From Candidatus Altarchaeales archaeon (GTDB lineage: Archaea; Altiarchaeota; Altiarchaeia; IMC4; QMZM01), in contig QMZJ01000024.1 in assembly GCA_003663115.1 (NCBI GenBank), positions 1 through 11,706 on the forward strand: a stretch of 11,706 nt of DNA, written 5' to 3'. Below the pieces are notes generated by a model. That model saw nothing but the letters and a program-made list of their open reading frames with translations. It ran no database searches and was not told the origin of the DNA. The first letter of the stretch is position 1; each line of letters starts with the position of its first letter. Of the stretch, positions 1 through 6,502 are shown piece by piece. Both the position numbers and the translations under genes were made by a program.

Positions 1-519
1 GACGATAAAATTTGCATGCCTGTAATAGAAGTAGGGATCCAATGCAGTTAGATACCTCCCACTCCAATTCACTCCCCGAACCGTATTCGCTGGGGCTATA
101 TGTAAAACCAAACCGGATAGGAATATGGCAAATACGACCGCAATCTTCAACTTCAATATCTTGTGAATGGAAATTGCATAGAATAATAAAAAAGTACCGA
201 GGATTATGGCAATAACATTTAAATCCCTCAGGGCAAAACCGCTTTTCTGAGCGGCGTACCAGAAGGATACGGCCATCGCTAGAATCAATACAGGGATTCC
301 AACAAAGGTATAGTCCCTTTTCCCAGCTTTAAAGTAGAGATAGATAAAGTATATCGATACGATACACAGGAGGAACAGAAGAATCGCTATGATATTTAAA
401 ATAGTCTCCATCATTGCCCCAATAATACTGACGAGAAAGGCGGATATGGATATGGCGAATAGTGGCTCTTCCATATGCTGTACTATACCATCCAAGTATT
501 TTTCCCCCTTCTCAGCCAT
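1..519 (-). CDS. aglB: AglB/STT3-type oligosaccharyltransferase, N-terminal 173 residues only (gene continues past left edge)
   Basis: The frame is open from an ATG at 519 to the window edge (173 codons); the rest of the gene lies outside. The product is strongly hydrophobic, with probable membrane segments near residues 20-38, 41-64, 72-90, 100-118 and 123-142. It then reads ALDPYFYYRHANFIV at 159-173. This matches the first external loop of STT3/AglB proteins, where an Asp-Pro-aromatic-aromatic-Tyr-Arg motif supplies a metal-binding catalytic Asp (here D161). The family transfers a lipid-linked oligosaccharide to Asn in Asn-X-Ser/Thr on the outer face of the membrane. The start is supported by GAGGT at 527-531, 7 nt upstream. 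The motif normally lies near residue 50, so about 110 extra residues with roughly four membrane segments precede the standard first helix. It lies downstream of uppS on the same strand. The call rests on one motif plus context, because the catalytic WWDYG region is outside the window. Confidence 0.82.
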   Translation of the reverse strand, partial: MAEKGEKYLDGIVQHMEEPLFAISISAFLVSIIGAMMETILNIIAILLFLLCIVSIYFIYLYFKAGKRDYTFVGIPVLILAMAVSFWYAAQKSGFALRDLNVIAIILGTFLLFYAISIHKILKLKIAVVFAIFLSGLVLHIAPANTVRGVNWSGRYLTALDPYFYYRHANFIV

Positions 520-526
520 CCAAATT

Positions 527-531
527 ACCTC
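527..531 (-). promoter_or_regulatory. Ribosome binding site for aglB
   Basis: On the minus strand GAGGT lies 7 nt before the ATG at 519. It is one of the clearer Shine-Dalgarno sequences in the window and decides the aglB start. It suggests the gene is read from a leadered transcript, in contrast to several neighbours. Confidence 0.6.
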
Positions 532-536
532 GTTAT

Positions 537-555
537 CGAGCTTTAGAAAAGCTCG
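537..555 (-). promoter_or_regulatory. Perfect 8-bp hairpin just upstream of the aglB ribosome binding site
   Basis: The sequence cgagcttt / tct / aaagctcg (minus-strand sense) forms an 8-bp stem with a 3-nt loop. It ends 5 bp before the GAGGT ribosome binding site. It could be a 5' leader structure of aglB or part of a terminator region after uppS. The sequence alone does not decide between them. Confidence 0.45.
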
Positions 556-565
556 ACCAAAAATT

Positions 566-587
566 TTGGCGAAATTTTTTCCGCCAA
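566..587 (-). terminator. Stem-loop followed by A/T run between uppS and aglB
   Basis: On the minus strand TTGGCG and CGCCAA pair around a 10-nt A+T loop. A short AATTTTT tract follows. It starts 13 bp after the uppS stop codon, so it may weaken or end uppS transcription. A TATAAT-like element (592-597, minus) just upstream could instead be a separate aglB promoter, which would put this hairpin near the aglB transcription start. Confidence 0.35.
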
Positions 588-600
588 CTGAATTATAGCC

Positions 601-1287
601 TCACCTTCCGAATCTTCTCTCCCTCGTGTTATAATCATTCAATACCTCGATCAGGTCATCCTTCTCGATCTCCTGCCATAACTTATCTATGAAGTATATC
701 TCTGAGTATGCGCATTGCCACAACAGGAAATTACTGAGCCTTGATTCTGCGGTCCTTATAATTATATCGGGATAATCTTTAACCCATAAATTTTCTCTCA
801 GATTCTCCTCGTTCAGCTCTAAACCAGAGTTTATAACCTTCCTTACCGCGTGTATCATCTCCTGTCTCCCCCCATATGCTAAGGCTATGTTGAGTTTAAA
901 ATTCTCATAATCCTTTGTACGATCCTCCAATCTATTCATATTCTCAACAACCCTTTTTCCCGTGGGATTTCCAAAGCTCGAGAGAGACTCTCTGTCGCCG
1001 CAGAAATTTATACGTATCCCGTTCTTGTGAATCCTCTCGTCCTCCAATGAATTCAATGCGTAATCTGAAAATAGATTCAACAGTGTGTTTACCTCTCTGT
1101 AACTCCTATTTTTAATGTTCTCTATGGACAGTGCATAAATTGTAAGTCCTCTCACGCCCAGCTCTATACACCACTCCATAAACTGGTGAAATTTCTCAAT
1201 GCCCTTCCTATAGGATTCTTCTAGGTCATAGATGCCCTTTCTCCTCATAAATCTTCTATTCCCATCGGGTATCAGTCCGATGTGCAT
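601..1287 (-). CDS. uppS: Polyprenyl diphosphate synthase (cis-prenyltransferase, UppS family)
   Basis: Full-length (228 residues) cis-prenyltransferase. It condenses isopentenyl diphosphate units onto an allylic primer to make the long polyprenyl/dolichyl carrier for glycan assembly. Visible motifs are HIGLIPDGNRR (2-12, with the catalytic Asp at D8 of the DGN motif), LTIYALSIEN (48-57), LNIALAYGGRQ (132-142) and the C-terminal IIIRTAESRLSNFLLWQ (175-191) with SEIYF (195-199). The usual RTGGE signature here reads RTAE, one residue shorter, but keeps the Arg and Glu. There is no ribosome binding site before the ATG. A TATA-like TTTAAAA lies about 24 bp upstream, so the transcript is probably leaderless. 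aglB lies 81 bp downstream on the same strand and uses the carrier lipid made here. Product chain length cannot be read from the sequence. Confidence 0.95.
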   Translation of the reverse strand: MHIGLIPDGNRRFMRRKGIYDLEESYRKGIEKFHQFMEWCIELGVRGLTIYALSIENIKNRSYREVNTLLNLFSDYALNSLEDERIHKNGIRINFCGDRESLSSFGNPTGKRVVENMNRLEDRTKDYENFKLNIALAYGGRQEMIHAVRKVINSGLELNEENLRENLWVKDYPDIIIRTAESRLSNFLLWQCAYSEIYFIDKLWQEIEKDDLIEVLNDYNTRERRFGR

Positions 1288-1355
1288 TTTCCGATAAATA
1301 ATTTGGGTTTTAAATGATTAATATAATTTAAATCAAAGGTAAAGAGGGTATTTAT
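1288..1355. promoter_or_regulatory. Divergent promoter region of uppS and rnp3
   Basis: This is a 68-bp A+T-rich spacer between divergent genes. TTTAAAA-like sequence at 1308-1315 (minus) lies about 24 bp from the uppS ATG. AATTTAAAT at 1325-1333 (plus) lies about 27 bp from the rnp3 ATG. Both distances fit an archaeal TATA box driving a leaderless or nearly leaderless transcript. GAGGG at 1344-1348 could also act as a weak ribosome binding site for rnp3. If both boxes are used, their complexes would nearly touch, with centres about 18 bp apart. Confidence 0.5.
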
Positions 1356-2144
1356 ATGGATTCCTATTATGACCTTCATCTGCATTTGAACGAGGGATTG
1401 AATGATCTAAAAGAGAGGATAAAGTTAGCAGAGCATATGGGTTGGGATGGGATATGCCTCACTGTAGACTTCCAGAGTACAGAGGCCCTTAAAGAATTCT
1501 CTGAAAAAGTATCTGATATGCGAACAGAAACTGAAATGGAATTATTCTCTGGTGCGGAGATAACCGCAAAATCTGTCCAGGAATTACGGAAAAATTCGAG
1601 GAGGGCACTAAGCTTTGTAGATATCATCCTGGTTAAGGGGGGTGGTGATGAGATAAACAGATCGGCGGCAGAGTGCTGGGAGGTTGACATCCTGTGCCAC
1701 CCAGAAAAGCTTGCCGAAAGGGATTTCATGAAACAAAGGAACTCTGGTATGGATCACGTAATGGCAAAGCTCATGGCGGAACGCTTAATTGGAATAGAAT
1801 TTAATTTTTCTGAGATTCTTAACTCCTACGGGATGCTCAGGAGCCAGATCCTGGGAAGGATGCATCAGAATGTGATGTTAGCAAGAAAGTACAAGGCATT
1901 GATGATCCTTACCTCCGGGGCCCGGGACAGGTGGGACCTGAGGGCCCCGAGGGAGTTACTCGCAATTGGCAAAATGCTTGGAATGACCCAGGGAGAGGCA
2001 AAGAGTGCGGTCTCTGAAAATCCATCGAGGATCTTACAGAAATCGAGGGATAGGAGAGATCCAAATATCATCCTGAAGGGCTTACGGGTGATGGAATGGG
2101 GCGATCAGAAGCCCCGAAAGAAGAGGATGTTCGGCTGGTATTAG
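1356..2144 (+). CDS. rnp3: Ribonuclease P protein component 3 (Rpp30 homologue)
   Basis: This 262-residue protein matches archaeal Rnp3/Rpp30, the PHP/TIM-barrel protein subunit of RNase P. RNase P removes the 5' leader from pre-tRNA; Rnp3 pairs with Pop5 to support the catalytic RNA. Visible features are the N-terminal YYDLHLHLNEG (4-14), a VDILCHPE strand and loop (110-117), GIEFNFSEIL (146-155) and the diagnostic SGARDRWDLRAPREL (187-201), followed by MLGM...AKSAVSENPSRIL. The length is usual for the family. The C-terminal tail is basic (QKPRKKR) and plausibly contacts RNA. It stands alone in its orientation and ends 5 bp from the convergent dapB stop. The recognition is firm; the gene for its partner Pop5 is not in the window. 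Confidence 0.93.
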   Translation: MDSYYDLHLHLNEGLNDLKERIKLAEHMGWDGICLTVDFQSTEALKEFSEKVSDMRTETEMELFSGAEITAKSVQELRKNSRRALSFVDIILVKGGGDEINRSAAECWEVDILCHPEKLAERDFMKQRNSGMDHVMAKLMAERLIGIEFNFSEILNSYGMLRSQILGRMHQNVMLARKYKALMILTSGARDRWDLRAPRELLAIGKMLGMTQGEAKSAVSENPSRILQKSRDRRDPNIILKGLRVMEWGDQKPRKKRMFGWY

Positions 2145-2149
2145 TTAAA

Positions 2150-2953
2150 TCAGATATTCAGCACATCATTCATTCCGTAGATACCTTTCTTGTCTTTGAT
2201 AAATTCAATGGCCTTAATAACGCCATTCACAAAGGCGGTTCTTGAATGTGCCTTGTGGGTTACCTCTATTCTCTCGCCCAACGTAGCGTAGATCACTGTG
2301 TGCTCCCCGACGATATCCCCGGCCCTTATAGCATGTATCCCTATCTCCCCCCTTTCTCTCTCCCTTGAGCCCTTTCTTCCATAGACTGCTATGTCCTTTA
2401 GATTCTTCTCCATCTCTTCGGCAATGATCTCCGCCGTCCTGAGGGCGGTCCCGGAGGGGGAATCTTTCTTGAAGCGGTGATGTTGCTCTATGATCTCTAC
2501 ATCATAATCCATCAGGTTTTTCGTCGCCCTTCTGACCAGGTCCCAGAATATATTCACCCCAACACTCATATTTGGGGATATCACTACACCTATGTTACAT
2601 TTAATTGCCTCTCTTTTCATCTCACTTAGCTGTTCATCGCTGAAACCCGTTGTTCCAACAACCACGTTAATGCCTCTCCTGCAGATAAGCTTGAAGTTCC
2701 AGAAACACGCCTCCGCATTGGTGAAATCTACAACCACCTGCGGTTTTGTCTCCTTTAGTGTACTCTCCAGCTCTGCTGCGCTGGAAATCTTAACGCCCAG
2801 GGCATCTGTCCCGGAGACAACTCCGGCATCCTTCCCGATTATTGGGTTTTCCGGGGAGTCTATGGCTGCCACGACATCGAGACCCTCTTCAACCGCTCTC
2901 TTTATTATCTCCCTGCCCATCCTTCCGACTCCGAGCATGGCAATCTTTGTCAT
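2150..2953 (-). CDS. dapB: 4-hydroxy-tetrahydrodipicolinate reductase (DapB)
   Basis: Full-length (267 residues) DapB, the NAD(P)H-dependent reductase that makes tetrahydrodipicolinate in the diaminopimelate route to lysine. It starts with a Rossmann nucleotide-binding motif, GVGRMG (8-13). VVVDFTNAEA (73-82), VVGTTGFS (98-105) and SPNMSVGVN (126-134) follow. The catalytic and substrate-binding segment EQHHRFKKDSPSGTA is at 156-170, with paired His 158/159, Lys 162 and the SGT loop. IHAIRAGDIVGEHTV (206-220) and FVNGVIKAI (241-249) complete the tetramerisation/substrate domain. GAGGGA at 2965-2970 (minus), 11 nt before the ATG, may be a ribosome binding site. No other lysine gene is nearby, so this enzyme is not in a visible dap operon here. 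Confidence 0.96.
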   Translation of the reverse strand: MTKIAMLGVGRMGREIIKRAVEEGLDVVAAIDSPENPIIGKDAGVVSGTDALGVKISSAAELESTLKETKPQVVVDFTNAEACFWNFKLICRRGINVVVGTTGFSDEQLSEMKREAIKCNIGVVISPNMSVGVNIFWDLVRRATKNLMDYDVEIIEQHHRFKKDSPSGTALRTAEIIAEEMEKNLKDIAVYGRKGSRERERGEIGIHAIRAGDIVGEHTVIYATLGERIEVTHKAHSRTAFVNGVIKAIEFIKDKKGIYGMNDVLNI

Positions 2954-3064
2954 TTTTTATCTCTTCCCTCGAAGATACTCCCCCTGCCTTGAATCGTTTA
3001 AATATAAGGAATTACATAATAAATTGTTAAATCAGTTTATTTCCCTGGCCTCGGAATATAATCT
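2954..3064. promoter_or_regulatory. Divergent promoter region of dapB and the XPD-like helicase gene
   Basis: This is a 111-bp spacer. TTTAAATATA at 2997-3006 is a good TATA box. On the minus strand it would start dapB RNA near 2974, giving a leader of about 20 nt that includes GAGGGA. On the plus strand TTTATTT at 3036-3042 lies about 26 bp before the helicase ATG at 3065, which fits leaderless transcription. No ribosome binding site is visible before that ATG. Confidence 0.45.
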
Positions 3065-4924
3065 ATGAACCTGTTTCCATTCAAAAGGATCAGGGAGGGG
3101 CAGAGGGAATTTCTGGAGGATACCAGAAAAGCAGTATATGAAGGGAAGCATCTTGTAGCTCATGCGCCCACCGGGATAGGAAAGACCGCTGCTGTTATGG
3201 CCCCGAGTCTCGAATACGCCCTTGAGAATAATAAGACAATTTTCTTTATAACACCAAAACATACTCAGCATACAATTGTTATAGACACATTACGGAGAAT
3301 AAAGAGAAAGTTTGGGATTAATTTCATTGCCGTTGACATAATAGGGAAGCAATGGACGTGTCCACATAAGGTCAGGGACCTGGATTCGAGGGAGTTTAAT
3401 GAGTTTTGCAGGGCCATTAAGAGGGATGAGAGATGCAGGTACTATAAAAATGTACGAAAGAAAAGGCTTTCAGAGAATACAAAGAAGATAATAGAAAGGA
3501 TTAAGAAAGAACCGATGCACAGCGAGGAGATAAGTGAGCTCTGCTCGGATAATATGCTATGTCCATACGAGGTCTGCGTCGAGGTTGGTAAGGATGCAAC
3601 GGTAGTTGTATGCGATTACTTTCACATATTCTCTCCCGGGGTTAGAAATGCGTTCTTTTCAAAATTAAACAAGGGGCTTCAGAATTCCATTCTCATTATA
3701 GATGAGGCTCACAACCTGCCAGACAGGATCAGAAGGCTATTAAGTTATAAATTGAGCGAGTATTCACTGAAGAGGGCCATAAAGGAGGCAAATTTTCTCG
3801 GTTATGAGCATCTATCTGATGACTTCAGAGATACGATAAAGGTTCTCAGGGGGCTTGGAAAAGGGATGAAACCTGGGGATGAAAAAATTGTGGATAGGAG
3901 TGAATTTACGAACGCATTAATTGAAAAGATTGGTATGAAGTACGAGGATTTTATAGATACGGTCGATGACCTTGGTGAAGAGGTTCTGAGGATCCCCAAG
4001 AGGTACAGATCCTATGCGAAAACGATCTCAAGATTTCTGGAGATGTGGAATGAGGAAAGCATGGGTTATGCCAGAATCCTCAGAAGGGATAATGTCTTTT
4101 CGTTGAACTATACATGCTTGGATCCATCAATTTCGAGCAGAGATGTCTTTGCAGAGACGTATTCCTCGATCTCCATGAGCGGTACCCTGCTCCCATTAAA
4201 TATGTATTCTGACGTGCTGGATCTAAAGCCGGATAGAGTCATTCTGAGGGAGTATCCATCGCCATTCCCTAAGGAGAATAAGCTGATAATCCTAACCCCT
4301 GGCGTAACGACGAAGTATTCCAAGAGGGGCGATTTCATGTACAAGAAGTATGCACAGATCATCTTCAAGATCATTAGAGAGATTCCAGGAAATGTCGCTA
4401 TATTCTTTCCGGCATATAAGATCCTGGATTCTATCAGAGAACATCTGATTAAATTTAAACCGGATAAGGATATCCTGATAGAGAGGCAGGGGATGAAAAA
4501 AGACGACAGATTACTGCTTTATAATCGTCTGGTAAACTCGAGGGGGAATGGGGCCCTCTTACTGGGAGTACAGGCGGGCTCCCTGTCTGAGGGAGTTGAT
4601 TATGCTAACAACATTCTCAATGGCGTTATCGTTGTCGGTCTACCCCTGGAGATACCAAGTTTAGAGACAAAATCCCTGATCGAATACTATGATTTCAAGT
4701 TCGAGAGGGGCTGGGATTACGGCTACATCTATCCAGCGATGAACAGGGTTTTACAATCTGCTGGAAGGTGCATAAGATCCGAGACCGACAAGGGCGTTAT
4801 AGTGCTAATGGACGAACGCTTTAAATGGAGGAACTACTCGAAGTGCTTTCCGATGGATTTCGAGGCTATTATAACTGAAGTGCCAGAGAGGTATATAAGG
4901 AGGTTCTTTGAGGGTGAAAAATGA
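3065..4924 (+). CDS. XPD/Rad3-family Fe-S DNA helicase (superfamily 2, 5'-3')
   Basis: This 619-residue protein has the full set of XPD/Rad3 motifs. APTGIGKT (34-41) is Walker A with K40, and IIDEAHN (211-217) is the DEAH Walker B. MSGTLLP (371-377), GSLSEGVDY (505-513) and QSAGRCIRS (564-572, arginine-finger motif VI) follow, then LMDERF (581-586). Between Walker A and the DEAH box, C99, C115, C124 and C166 (in CPYE) have the spacing expected for the four ligands of the family's 4Fe-4S cluster. C160 and C171 lie close by. Archaeal XPD unwinds DNA 5' to 3' and is linked to nucleotide excision repair; DinG-type relatives share this layout. The length is close to archaeal XPD. The gene overlaps the following M16 peptidase gene by 4 bp (ATGA), so the two are probably co-transcribed. 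The family is certain; the exact cellular role is inferred. Confidence 0.92.
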   Translation: MNLFPFKRIREGQREFLEDTRKAVYEGKHLVAHAPTGIGKTAAVMAPSLEYALENNKTIFFITPKHTQHTIVIDTLRRIKRKFGINFIAVDIIGKQWTCPHKVRDLDSREFNEFCRAIKRDERCRYYKNVRKKRLSENTKKIIERIKKEPMHSEEISELCSDNMLCPYEVCVEVGKDATVVVCDYFHIFSPGVRNAFFSKLNKGLQNSILIIDEAHNLPDRIRRLLSYKLSEYSLKRAIKEANFLGYEHLSDDFRDTIKVLRGLGKGMKPGDEKIVDRSEFTNALIEKIGMKYEDFIDTVDDLGEEVLRIPKRYRSYAKTISRFLEMWNEESMGYARILRRDNVFSLNYTCLDPSISSRDVFAETYSSISMSGTLLPLNMYSDVLDLKPDRVILREYPSPFPKENKLIILTPGVTTKYSKRGDFMYKKYAQIIFKIIREIPGNVAIFFPAYKILDSIREHLIKFKPDKDILIERQGMKKDDRLLLYNRLVNSRGNGALLLGVQAGSLSEGVDYANNILNGVIVVGLPLEIPSLETKSLIEYYDFKFERGWDYGYIYPAMNRVLQSAGRCIRSETDKGVIVLMDERFKWRNYSKCFPMDFEAIITEVPERYIRRFFEGEK

Positions 4925-6153
4925 GGGGGATAGAGAAAACAGAATTCGAGAACGGTCTCAAACTTCTCACCGAAGAGAGACCAAATACAAAGAAGGCCGC
5001 GTTACTCGTTGGAATAGGAGTCGGCTCTGTGAACGAAGATGAAAAGATCAGTGGGGGATCGCACTTCAATGAACACATGCTCTTTAAATCGAACAGATTC
5101 AGAAGTGCAAGACAGATTATAGAGGATCTGGAGTATAGTGGAACCATTGTAAATGCATATACCACCTGGAGATATACCGCTTTTTACGCTAAAACACCCC
5201 ATACGGGGCTTGAGAATGCCATGGAGATCCTATTTCAGGCCGCAACGAACTATAGCTATAAAGAAGAGGAATTTGAGCTTGAGAGAAAGGTTATCCTGAC
5301 AGAGATCCAGAACTACATCAACTCTCCGGAAAAATACGCCATCATGGGTCTCTTTATACCTGCACTATTCTCAGGAACCCCAATGGAGAGGAGGATTGAG
5401 GGTACAACCGAATCAATAGGTTCTGTCACAAAAAAAGAGCTCGAGAGATTCAAAAAACGGTTTTATGTTCCGAACAATATGATAATAGCGGTGTGCGGAA
5501 GATTCAGCAAATCGAGATTGATGGATGTGGTTGAGAGCACATTTGGGGGTCTCAAGAAGAGGAATATCCCAAATATCGGGAAGATCGATATCAGAAACAG
5601 GAGACGTATAAAGGTGGAGGGGAGGAGGGACATAACCCAGAGTTACCTTTGCCTTGGGTACAGGGTTCCTGGCTATTCGGGCGAGGATTTTTTCAAATTG
5701 GACCTTCTATCATCGATACTTTCGGAAGGGCTTTCGTCAAGGATGTTTAGAGAGCTCAGGGAGAGGAGGGGAATCGGATATTCCGTCGGAAATTTCTTCC
5801 ATCCCCTCGGTGAGGAGGGAATGTTCATATCCCACGTCGATGGATTCGATCCAGAGAGGGTTGATGAAACGAAAGATGTCATACTGAAAATCTTCGATGA
5901 CCTGAAAAGAAAGAGATTACCGACGAGGGAGTTTAAGGGTACCAAAAGACTTATGATCTCAAAGTACGACGATCGGTTAGAGAAAATTACTGAGAGGGCG
6001 ATGATGATCTTCCAGTCCGAGTTCTTTAAAATACCATTCGATTTCAGGGAAAAGGAGAGATTCATCAGGGAGGTTTCAAAGGAAGACATTCGATACGCAG
6101 CAAAAAAGTACCTCAGTGAGGATTATGTGATGACCGTGTTAAAACCCAGATAA
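4921..6153 (+). CDS. M16-family zinc metallopeptidase (processing-peptidase-like)
   Basis: This is a 410-residue M16 peptidase, the size of one two-domain half (M16B type, like PqqL or the mitochondrial processing peptidase beta subunit). The inverted zinc motif HxxEH is present as HFNEH (H48, E51, H52) in GGSHFNEHMLF. The third ligand Glu is probably E128 in ERKVILTEI (121-129), 75 residues after H52, as usual for the family. The non-catalytic C-terminal half carries the conserved RERRGIGYSV (280-289), which closes over substrate. There is no signal peptide, so it is predicted cytoplasmic. Its ATG overlaps the helicase stop codon (ATGA), suggesting translational coupling. M16B enzymes act as homo- or heterodimers; no second half follows, so a homodimer or a distant partner is likely. 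The substrate is unknown. Confidence 0.92.
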   Translation: MRGIEKTEFENGLKLLTEERPNTKKAALLVGIGVGSVNEDEKISGGSHFNEHMLFKSNRFRSARQIIEDLEYSGTIVNAYTTWRYTAFYAKTPHTGLENAMEILFQAATNYSYKEEEFELERKVILTEIQNYINSPEKYAIMGLFIPALFSGTPMERRIEGTTESIGSVTKKELERFKKRFYVPNNMIIAVCGRFSKSRLMDVVESTFGGLKKRNIPNIGKIDIRNRRRIKVEGRRDITQSYLCLGYRVPGYSGEDFFKLDLLSSILSEGLSSRMFRELRERRGIGYSVGNFFHPLGEEGMFISHVDGFDPERVDETKDVILKIFDDLKRKRLPTREFKGTKRLMISKYDDRLEKITERAMMIFQSEFFKIPFDFREKERFIREVSKEDIRYAAKKYLSEDYVMTVLKPR

Positions 6154-6192
6154 CTCTCCAATTTTCATTACGATCAATCTGCAGACATCGTG

Positions 6193-6198
6193 TTTTTT
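6193..6198 (+). terminator. Possible T-run terminator after the M16 peptidase gene
   Basis: Six consecutive T residues lie 40 bp after the M16 stop codon. Archaeal RNA polymerase often terminates at short U-runs without a hairpin. This is only suggestive. Confidence 0.25.
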
Positions 6199-6247
6199 AC
6201 CTCTCGGGCAGTCAATTAAACTCGCTCGGATTATACCCGCCCTTATC

Positions 6248-6278
6248 GTATCCACAGATCGGGATACCCTCCGCAGGG
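6248..6278. other. Two adjoining short hairpins in the gene-free block
   Basis: GTATCC (6248-6253) pairs with GGATAC (6262-6267) around an 8-nt loop. CCCT (6267-6270) pairs with AGGG (6275-6278) around CCGC, sharing base 6267 with the first stem. The stems are short and could be chance, but they lie in a stretch with no gene to explain them. Confidence 0.3.
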
Positions 6279-6350
6279 GCATCGTGACTTAACCCAATGA
6301 AACGAGACCCTGACCAAGTGCAAAGATTCATTCGTTAAGCCATCCGTACA

Positions 6351-6388
6351 ACTCGGTATCTTTTGGAATCGGTATATGTGGACCGAGT
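6351..6388. repeat. Inverted and direct repeat cluster (ACTCGGT...ACCGAGT; TCGGTAT twice)
   Basis: ACTCGGT at 6351-6357 and ACCGAGT at 6382-6388 are perfect 7-bp inverted arms around 24 nt. TCGGTAT occurs at 6353-6359 and again at 6369-6375 in the same orientation, 16 bp apart. The cluster could form an RNA hairpin or hold repeated protein binding sites. No function is assigned. Confidence 0.4.
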
Positions 6389-6502
6389 GTTTAGTTGCAA
6401 TTTTCCAGCTGAGATGGAATTTACTGGTAAAATGCCATATGGAACGATGATGAGATACTTTATATCTGAGAGATTCTAATGATTATCTGTGTGAGCATAG
6501 TT

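Noticed and set aside
12..598. Plus-strand reading frames opposite aglB
   Set aside because: They are shadows of the minus-strand membrane protein, which has a ribosome binding site, continuous hydrophobic segments and an STT3 motif.
5673..6089. Minus-strand frame of 138 codons inside the M16 gene
   Set aside because: The plus-strand M16 protein is continuous with family motifs through this region; the antisense frame shows no recognisable domain.
6139..6282. Small minus-strand reading frame of 47 codons (Arg-rich, with two Cys) overlapping the end of the M16 gene
   Set aside because: It is short, has no ribosome binding site or TATA box at the right distance, and overlaps the 3' end of the M16 gene. 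Other minus-strand frames in the same block are equally open, so I treat it as part of the unexplained spacer rather than a gene.
6181..6430. Possible SRP RNA, RNase P RNA or tRNA in the gene-free block
   Set aside because: I looked for the tRNA T-loop, the conserved RNase P core sequences and the SRP helix 8 loop on both strands and found none of them.
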